This document shows positions 4,412-9,380 of a stretch of 9,380 nucleotides of DNA, one piece after another. Location of the stretch: the NCBI GenBank assembly GCA_018664365.1, contig JABJOK010000124.1, forward strand, positions 1 through 9,380, read 5' to 3'. The notes beneath the pieces were generated by a model that was not told the DNA's origin, made no database searches, and saw only the letters and a list, made by a program, of their open reading frames with translations. Every line of letters begins with the position of its first letter. Position 1 is the first letter of the stretch. Source of the stretch: Candidatus Peregrinibacteria bacterium. Its GTDB lineage: Bacteria; Patescibacteriota; Gracilibacteria; UBA1369; LOWO2-01-FULL-3. A program made the position numbers and the translations under genes.

Positions 4412-6298
4412 CTACAAATTAAGATGCTTAAACATCTTTTCTGCCTTTGATCTAACTGCTAACAAATTTTCCGCTTCTTTTAGCCTTCTCTGGAGTTTCT
4501 TCAGATTCTCAACCGAAAAATCCTCAACAGATATCATAGGAATATTAAGTTCATCTAAAATTCCACTCACCTTTAATCCGTAAGAAATTCCCCCAACCTT
4601 GCATCCAGCCATTGCCGCTGCAATCAAGAAGTGTAAACGCATACCAATAGCCATTTCAGAACCAGACAAAAGATTCAACAAATCCTTAAAGTTATCAGGA
4701 TAAACAACTTCTACATTCTGTTGATGAAGCTTCATCAACAACTCCTCATCCATCTTCTCCATCGCCACGAAAGTTACCTCATATCCATCATCAATCAAAT
4801 CCCCCACAAACGATTTTATTTCAACAAAATCCTGATCCCAAGGCCGTAGATTAATTAGTGCAGACTTCTTTCGCTCCACTTTACACTTATGATCCTTCAA
4901 AAAGACAACATCACTTCCAACGACAGGATCTTTTCCAATAAGCTTCTTCACAACCTCAGCAGAAAGCTCATCACGCACAATCACTTTTTCACATTTTTTA
5001 AGAGCCTTTTTAGTAATATGTGCCGCCAGTTTAGATTTAAACGGACCAACAGAATTAGCAAAAAGAATCACTCGCTTGTTATAAAACCTAGCCCATCTAA
5101 TATGCCAACACCAAAGAAGAATCGCTTTGAACGAATACATATCAGTAAAGAGCCCTCCCCCACCAAGCAGAACTAAATCAGATTTTCTTAAAAGTTTAAA
5201 ACTCTTCAACCATTTAAATGAGAAAAAAGAACGCAGACCAAACGGAAAATGAATTGCCACATCCTTAGCTTCTGGATGCCGTTTCTTCGTATCTTTTACA
5301 TCTCCAGAAAGAACATAGCATTCTTTCCCTTCAAGCTTATCAAGAATCACGTCCAGCATTGCCTCATCTCCAATATTTCCTGCTCCATACGATCCAATAA
5401 TCAAAATCTTTTCTACAGGACCACCACCCATCTTCACCCCTTCAAGAAAATACTTCTTACTTTTTGTATACCAACCCCACTCTTTTTTCATCAAACCAAG
5501 CAATGACCGAACCGGCCATATAGATAAAATATTAAATGCTAACTTTTTAAATCCACGTGGAACAACTTTTACCTTAGGAAATCTATTTTGAAAAACCAAA
5601 GCAGACCTTCCAGTCTCACGCATACGATTCGGGAAAAGATCATCCTCATTAAGCTCATGATCATGCCAAGCTTTCGCCGCCTCCACATAATATAAAGAAG
5701 CGCCATCCTCAAGCATTCGATATCCAAGCATAATGTCCTCCCATCCATAGCAATCAAAAGCTTCATCAAACTTATATTTCTCGAAAAACTTCTTCTTCAT
5801 GGAAATATTACCAGTATAAAAATGCCAATAGTCAGTCTTGTTGTAATTAGTAAGTCCTTTATAAGAAATCATTACACCGCTGTCCTCAAGCCATCTTCTA
5901 AAACGATTATCAGCAATTTCCGGACTCCAAGTCATAAATCCAAGCGCAATCGAATCGTTTTCAGGAAAATCACGATGGAATTTTTGGTGAGCCTCCATCC
6001 ATCCGTCTTGAACCAGAATATCTGAACCAATAAATGAAATGATACTGCCGGTAGCCTCCTGAACCCCACGATTACGCGCTGCTCCCTGCTTTTTATTGTC
6101 CTGCGAAACGAATTTAAGATCGAATTTAAGATCCTTATTCTCCTTCCACTTTAAAAGAACATCAGTTGTGTCATCGGTAGAACCATCATCAACAACAACA
6201 ACCTCAAACCTATCGCCCTTTTGGCGATTCAAGTGAGTAAGACATTTTTTTAAGCCCTCTGAGTTGTTATAAGTCGGTATGACTACGGAAAACTTCAT
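4412..6298 (-). CDS. Fusion of GT2 glycosyltransferase and CsaB-like polysaccharide pyruvyl transferase
   Basis: The 628-residue protein has two enzyme halves. Residues 1-250 are a family 2 glycosyltransferase: MKFSVVIPTYNN start, nucleotide-binding VVVVDDGSTDD (33-43), FIGSD at 89-93 in place of a classic DxD, and GWEDIMLGYR (185-194) followed by WHDHE (211-215), as in GT2 enzymes with a GT7-type C-terminal subdomain. Residues 250-295 form a linker. Residues 296-600 match the polysaccharide pyruvyl transferase family (CsaB): IIGSYGAGNIGDEAML (300-315), LLGGGGLFTD (377-386), ANSVGPF (414-420), RDE (442-444), GMRLHFLIAAA (552-562) and SYGLKV (572-577). CsaB transfers pyruvate from phosphoenolpyruvate to a cell-wall polysaccharide, creating the ligand for SLH-domain S-layer proteins. 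One chain may therefore add a sugar and ketalise it. It is divergent from a GT4 gene, probably the same pathway. No membrane segments are seen. The CsaB half's acceptor specificity is inferred. Confidence 0.92.
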   Translation of the reverse strand: MKFSVVIPTYNNSEGLKKCLTHLNRQKGDRFEVVVVDDGSTDDTTDVLLKWKENKDLKFDLKFVSQDNKKQGAARNRGVQEATGSIISFIGSDILVQDGWMEAHQKFHRDFPENDSIALGFMTWSPEIADNRFRRWLEDSGVMISYKGLTNYNKTDYWHFYTGNISMKKKFFEKYKFDEAFDCYGWEDIMLGYRMLEDGASLYYVEAAKAWHDHELNEDDLFPNRMRETGRSALVFQNRFPKVKVVPRGFKKLAFNILSIWPVRSLLGLMKKEWGWYTKSKKYFLEGVKMGGGPVEKILIIGSYGAGNIGDEAMLDVILDKLEGKECYVLSGDVKDTKKRHPEAKDVAIHFPFGLRSFFSFKWLKSFKLLRKSDLVLLGGGGLFTDMYSFKAILLWCWHIRWARFYNKRVILFANSVGPFKSKLAAHITKKALKKCEKVIVRDELSAEVVKKLIGKDPVVGSDVVFLKDHKCKVERKKSALINLRPWDQDFVEIKSFVGDLIDDGYEVTFVAMEKMDEELLMKLHQQNVEVVYPDNFKDLLNLLSGSEMAIGMRLHFLIAAAMAGCKVGGISYGLKVSGILDELNIPMISVEDFSVENLKKLQRRLKEAENLLAVRSKAEKMFKHLNL

Positions 6299-6317
6299 AG
6301 TTTTTCTTAATGCTCGA

Positions 6318-6326
6318 ATTGTATCA
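6318..6326 (-). promoter_or_regulatory. Extended -10 promoter of the GT2-CsaB gene
   Basis: Minus strand TGATACAAT (TGn plus TACAAT) is 19 bases before the ATG at 6298, giving a leader of about 12 bases; AAGAAAA in it is at best a weak Shine-Dalgarno. The same bases form the -35 (6319-6324) of the opposite promoter for the GT4 gene. Confidence 0.5.
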
Positions 6327-6347
6327 TAATAAATGTATCGCTATACT
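6319..6347 (+). promoter_or_regulatory. Promoter of the GT4 gene, leaderless
   Basis: TTGTAT (6319-6324), a 17-base spacer and TATACT (6342-6347) place the transcription start about at the A of the ATG at 6354. The message would be leaderless. An in-frame ATG at 6333 lies inside the spacer and cannot be the start from this promoter. Confidence 0.55.
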
Positions 6348-6353
6348 CCAAAT

Positions 6354-7484
6354 ATGAAAAAAATCCTGATCTACACAGACACACCACAAGTTGGAGGAGC
6401 CGAACTCCAAATGTTTTTACTGGCAAAATTTTTAGATAAAGAAAAGTTCACCCCGATACTTGCATGCAGCAATTACAGGGCACTTGATAAATGGTGTGAA
6501 AATTTTGAAAAAGAAGGATTAAAAGTGATTCGCTTAGAGGTAAAAAGCAAACACGACCCCAAACATGCCAAATATTTGAAGGAGATAATTAAAGAAGAAG
6601 AGATAGATATAATGCACGCACATGTCTGGAACCCCGCAAGCTGCAGGTTCGCGTTTTTGGCAGCAAAGAAAATGAAAGTACCAGTAGTAACTACTGAGCA
6701 CGATCCATTTAAACTATCATGGATGAAAGATTTGTTTAAAAAACATACTCTAAAGGGAATCACGAAAATAATCACAGTATCTGAGGAAAATAAAAAATTG
6801 CTAAAAGGGTTGTATGCAAAACACTCTAAAAAGGTGGAAGTAATTCACAACGGGATCGACACAACATGGTGGCAATCACAGCTATTAAGATTTACTGAGG
6901 ATGATTTAACAAGGATAAAAACAGATGTATTCAAAGGCAAAAAAGACACCCTGATAATAATTTCTGTTGCAGAACTACACGAAAGAAAAGGGCATAAGTA
7001 TTTGATAAAAGCGATGTCAGAAGTGGTTGAGAAATATCCCAATACAAAACTAGTAATAGTTGGTGATGGTCCTCACAGAGAAAGTCTAGAAACATTGATA
7101 AAGAAATTGAAGATGGAAAAGCACGTGATTTTACTCGGGCGGCGAAGTGATGTTCCACAACTACTAAAAAGCGCAAACATCTTTGCACTACCGTCACGCA
7201 GAGAAGCCTTCGGCCTTGTAAATCTGGAAGCGATGCTTACACCACTTCCAGTAGTCGCAACAAGAGTCGGTGGAATTCCAGAAATAGTAGAAGATGGAAA
7301 AACAGGAATCTTAGTAGAGCCTGAAAACAGTGAAGTGTTTGAGGAGGCCTTGAAAAAGCTAATATCAAAACCAGACCTCCGCAAAAAGTATGCAGAAGCC
7401 GGCCTAACACGCGCAAAAAACACCTTCAGCGCAGAAAAAATGGCAAAAGAATATGAGAAAATATATTCAAAAATTTCGTCTTGA
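6354..7484 (+). CDS. GT4-family (GT-B fold) glycosyltransferase
   Basis: The 376-residue protein has the two Rossmann domains of retaining GT-B enzymes. The N-terminal acceptor half starts MKKILIYTDTPQVGGAELQM with the glycine loop at 14-15, and EHDPF lies at 115-119. The hinge VIHNGID (163-169) leads to the donor half: SVAELHERKGHKYLIKA (204-220, R211/K212 for phosphate), KLVIVGDGP (232-240), then LPSRREAFGLVNLEAM with the EX7E pair E284/E292, and ATRVGGIPEIVEDGKTGILV (302-321). It would transfer a sugar from a nucleotide donor to a surface glycan or lipid-linked intermediate; the sugar cannot be read from sequence. The start at 6354 follows from the promoter; an upstream ATG at 6333 is within that promoter. 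It is divergent from the GT2-CsaB gene. It ends in TGA at 7482-7484, which lies within the -35 box of radA, so the two genes are packed together. Confidence 0.93.
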   Translation: MKKILIYTDTPQVGGAELQMFLLAKFLDKEKFTPILACSNYRALDKWCENFEKEGLKVIRLEVKSKHDPKHAKYLKEIIKEEEIDIMHAHVWNPASCRFAFLAAKKMKVPVVTTEHDPFKLSWMKDLFKKHTLKGITKIITVSEENKKLLKGLYAKHSKKVEVIHNGIDTTWWQSQLLRFTEDDLTRIKTDVFKGKKDTLIIISVAELHERKGHKYLIKAMSEVVEKYPNTKLVIVGDGPHRESLETLIKKLKMEKHVILLGRRSDVPQLLKSANIFALPSRREAFGLVNLEAMLTPLPVVATRVGGIPEIVEDGKTGILVEPENSEVFEEALKKLISKPDLRKKYAEAGLTRAKNTFSAEKMAKEYEKIYSKISS

Positions 7485-7509
7485 CGGTGAGTGTACACTC
7501 ACCTATACT
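7481..7509 (+). promoter_or_regulatory. radA promoter with a palindromic operator in the spacer
   Basis: TTGACG (7481-7486), a 17-base spacer and TATACT (7504-7509) form one of the best sigma70-type promoters here. The predicted start near 7516 leaves a 16-base leader to the ATG at 7532 without a Shine-Dalgarno. The spacer plus the last -35 base is exactly a perfect palindrome (7486-7503), so a bound dimer would block RNA polymerase. Confidence 0.65.
7486..7503. promoter_or_regulatory. Perfect 18-bp palindrome, probable repressor operator
   Basis: GGTGAGTGTACACTCACC equals its own reverse complement. It lies between the -35 and -10 boxes of the radA promoter and one base after the GT4 stop codon. 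Position and symmetry indicate a dimeric repressor site. A LexA-type regulator is a reasonable candidate because RadA is a recombinational repair protein, but the site is not one of the textbook LexA boxes known to me. It lacks a T-run, so it is a poor terminator. Confidence 0.65.
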
Positions 7510-7531
7510 TGAGCTACATTAATTCTCCCTG

Positions 7532-8851
7532 ATGAAGCTCAAAACAATTTACCTATGCCAAAAATGCGACCACCAAGCACCTAAGTGGATTGGTAAGTGC
7601 CCAGAGTGCAGCGGATGGAATACATTCGTTGAGGACGTAATAAATGTGGGTAAAAAAGACATCATTTCGAGAACTCCAAGAAAAGCCGGATCAACCTCCC
7701 CTACTAAACTGGTAGACAGTAAAAAAGCTGCTCCAGGAATAACAAGCAGCATCAGTGAATTCGATCGAGTAATGGGAGATGGAATAGTTCCGGGAAGCCT
7801 AACTCTTATTAGTGGAGAACCAGGAATAGGAAAATCTACTCTCACCCTTCAAGTAGCAAACAACATCGCAAAAGATAAATCAGTATTAATGATTTCTGGA
7901 GAAGAATCTGTAGAACAAATTGCACAGCGAGCAAGAAGACTTGGCGCAAACAATGAAAATCTAAAAGCAGTAAACGGCTACAATTTAGAAGATATACTGG
8001 AAACTATACGTAAAGAAAAACCTGACCTCGTAATAATTGATTCAATCCAAGTTATTTCAAGCATGGATCTCCCTTCAGGAGCAGGATCAGTTGCACAGGT
8101 CAGGTTTTGCACTGAACAAATAATGGAAATGGCCAAGACAACAAACACTCCCGTCTTTCTGATTGGACACGTTACTAAAGAAGGGAACCTAGCCGGACCA
8201 AGAGTGTTAGAACATTTGGTAGATACAGTACTCCACCTAGAAGGAGATCGATTTCACGAATTCAGAATGCTTCGAGCAGCCAAAAATAGATTTGGATCAT
8301 GTTCAGAGGTTGGAATTTTTGAAATGAAACAGGAGGGAATGATAGAGGTAAAAAATCCATCGGAACAATTTCTAGAGGGAAGAAAAGAAAACGCCATTGG
8401 ATCTGCAATAACAGTAGCCATGGAAGGAACTCGACCATTTTTAGTAGAAGTACAAGCACTCGTATCAACTAGCCCCTTTGGATATCCAAAAAGAACTGCA
8501 AACGGATTCGATTTAAATAGATTGCAGATTCTAATAGCTGTATTAGAAAAATACGGCAAACTGAACCTCCAAAACCAAGACGTCTTCATAAACGTTGTTG
8601 GAGGAATAAAACTTAGCGAACCAGCGGCCGACTTCGCCGTGTTACTTGCCATAGCATCCTCATTCCTTAAAAAACCAATCCCTTTTAATTCAGCCATCTT
8701 TGGTGAAGTCGGTCTGTCTGGGGAGCTTCGAAAAGTTTCCCACTCGGATAAAAGAATAAAGGAATCAGAAAAACTAGGATTCAAAAACATTCTTAGTGGA
8801 AATGATTTTAAGGAAATTTCGCAAGCACTAAAAACCCTCCAAAAAATTTAA
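7532..8851 (+). CDS. radA: DNA repair and recombination protein RadA (Sms)
   Basis: RadA is a RecA-related, DnaB-like ATPase that promotes branch migration during homologous recombination. The 439-residue length is normal. A C4 zinc finger (C9, C12, C23, C26; CQKC and CPEC) opens the protein. Walker A GEPGIGKST spans 95-103, Walker B LVIID 166-170, and the RadA signature KNRFG 251-255 is intact. Residues about 285-439 are the inactive Lon-protease-like domain (LVEVQALVSTS, GFDLNRLQILIAVLEKY, DVFINVVGGIKLSEPAADFA, GEVGLSGELRKVS). No truncation or missing residue is seen. The ATG at 7532 gives MKLKTIYLCQKC, with the zinc finger at the expected place. It has its own promoter with a palindromic operator and is convergent with tatD, six bases apart. 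Identification is firm. Confidence 0.98.
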   Translation: MKLKTIYLCQKCDHQAPKWIGKCPECSGWNTFVEDVINVGKKDIISRTPRKAGSTSPTKLVDSKKAAPGITSSISEFDRVMGDGIVPGSLTLISGEPGIGKSTLTLQVANNIAKDKSVLMISGEESVEQIAQRARRLGANNENLKAVNGYNLEDILETIRKEKPDLVIIDSIQVISSMDLPSGAGSVAQVRFCTEQIMEMAKTTNTPVFLIGHVTKEGNLAGPRVLEHLVDTVLHLEGDRFHEFRMLRAAKNRFGSCSEVGIFEMKQEGMIEVKNPSEQFLEGRKENAIGSAITVAMEGTRPFLVEVQALVSTSPFGYPKRTANGFDLNRLQILIAVLEKYGKLNLQNQDVFINVVGGIKLSEPAADFAVLLAIASSFLKKPIPFNSAIFGEVGLSGELRKVSHSDKRIKESEKLGFKNILSGNDFKEISQALKTLQKI

Positions 8852-8857
8852 AACTTC

Positions 8858-9380
8858 CTATGACAACCTCAAAAAGAACTCGTTCGCATTCTCAGTTGAA
8901 ATACGTGCAACATCTTTCTCAGGCATTTCTTTTATTTCGGCAATCTTCTTTACGACTTCCACAACATAAGACGGTTCGTTTCTTTCACCACGATGTTCTT
9001 GTGGGGCCAAATACGGACAATCCGTCTCAACCATAAACATATCCATCGGAACTTCATCAACCACCTTTCGTAGATCCTCCGCATTAGGATAAGTAATTAT
9101 TCCTGTAAAAGAAGTATAAATTCCTCTATACCAAAGCTTTCGTGCGAACTCAACACTGCTTCCATAACAATGAAAAACAGCCTCCACCTTATAATCATCC
9201 ATAATCCTCAAACAATCATCATCCGCATCTCTATTATGAATAATAATCGGAATCTTTAAACTCTGCGCCAACTCCAATTGCAATCTAAAAGCCTTCTCCT
9301 GAACATCCTTTGGAACCTCGGCTTTAAAGTAATCCAATCCACACTCCCCAATTGCGACAATCCTCCCGTTCTCTTTAATC
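8858..9380 (-). CDS. TatD family metal-dependent hydrolase/DNase, C-terminal two-thirds
   Basis: The frame is open to the right edge of the window, giving the last 173 residues of a protein that is usually about 260 long; the N-terminal part, with the first HxH metal ligands, lies outside. Visible landmarks of the TIM-barrel metallohydrolase: IVAIGECGLDYFK (the catalytic/metal Glu), KIPIIIHNRDADDD (metal His), AVFHCYGSS (metal His), SFTGIITYPNA and MFMVETDCPYLAPQEHRG (metal Asp, then the substrate loop). TatD proteins are 3'-5' exonucleases/DNases acting on damaged or apoptotic-type DNA, and several paralogues per genome are common, so the gene symbol is left open. A TTG at 9335-9337 could be mistaken for a start, but the conserved IGECG segment lies upstream of it. 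It converges on radA. Confidence 0.93.
   Translation of the reverse strand, partial: IKENGRIVAIGECGLDYFKAEVPKDVQEKAFRLQLELAQSLKIPIIIHNRDADDDCLRIMDDYKVEAVFHCYGSSVEFARKLWYRGIYTSFTGIITYPNAEDLRKVVDEVPMDMFMVETDCPYLAPQEHRGERNEPSYVVEVVKKIAEIKEMPEKDVARISTENANEFFLRLS

Noticed and set aside
4421..4438. AAGATG/CATCTT hairpin at the end of the GT2-CsaB gene as terminator
   Set aside because: The stem is six pairs, lies inside the coding sequence and has no T-run on the minus strand.
6333..6353. ATG at 6333 as the GT4 start
   Set aside because: It lies in the promoter spacer, and homologous GT4 proteins begin with the MKKILIYTD-type strand found from 6354.
7482..7484. TGA recoded as glycine (Gracilibacteria/Absconditabacteria code)
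   Set aside because: TGA sits exactly at the expected GT4 C terminus. Full-length RadA, helicase and CsaB frames contain no internal TGA and use GGN for conserved glycines.
7486..7503. Palindrome as terminator of the GT4 gene
   Set aside because: The hairpin is followed by TATACTTGAG, not a T-run. Its exact fit between -35 and -10 boxes favours an operator.
1..9380. CRISPR array, prophage, insertion sequence or toxin-antitoxin pair
   Set aside because: No regularly spaced repeats, transposase, integrase, phage structural gene or recognisable toxin-antitoxin gene pair is visible on either strand.

Overview
The window is mostly AT-rich bacterial DNA (about two-fifths G+C by eye). It carries seven native-looking genes, one tRNA gene and one incomplete gene at each edge's reading frame (a membrane protein at the left, a TatD nuclease at the right). 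Gene spacing is tight, and two convergent pairs touch or nearly touch. Almost none of the AT-rich genes has a Shine-Dalgarno sequence; start codons lie 6 to 31 bases downstream of recognisable -10 boxes (TACAAT, TATACT), so leaderless or SD-less initiation looks common. The standard code fits: TGA ends one gene and does not interrupt the conserved ones. The gene set, the SD-poor starts and the compact layout suggest a Patescibacteria/CPR-type or similar small-genome bacterium. This is inference; the window has no rRNA or universal phylogenetic marker to settle it.

Layout, left to right. 1-240 (-): start of an unrecognised membrane protein. 308-1696 (-): Pif1/RecD2-like helicase. 1697-1994: intergenic, with a 56-nt imperfect inverted repeat. 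1995-2687 (+): a GC-rich foreign-looking gene for a secreted lipoprotein with a collagen-like stretch, many cysteines and two EF-hand-like calcium loops; it has its own SD and a GC-rich terminator. 2835-3302 (+): orphan 155-aa protein. 3299-4147 (-): P-loop ATPase with a degenerate Walker A, its stop codon overlapping that of the orphan. 4279-4354 (-): tRNA-Lys(CUU) with its own promoter and terminator. 4412-6298 (-): fusion of a family 2 glycosyltransferase to a CsaB-like polysaccharide pyruvyl transferase. 6354-7484 (+): GT4 glycosyltransferase, divergent from the fusion gene. 7532-8851 (+): RadA. 8858-9380 (-): TatD, partial.

Functional themes. The divergent GT2-CsaB and GT4 genes probably act in making and pyruvylating a surface polysaccharide, which in CsaB systems anchors S-layer proteins; their promoters overlap in about 30 bases. 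Pif1-like helicase, RadA and TatD are DNA maintenance genes. The radA promoter has a perfect 18-bp palindrome filling its -35/-10 spacer, so it is probably controlled by a dimeric repressor. The GC-rich lipoprotein island is the clearest sign of horizontal transfer (or of an assembly join).
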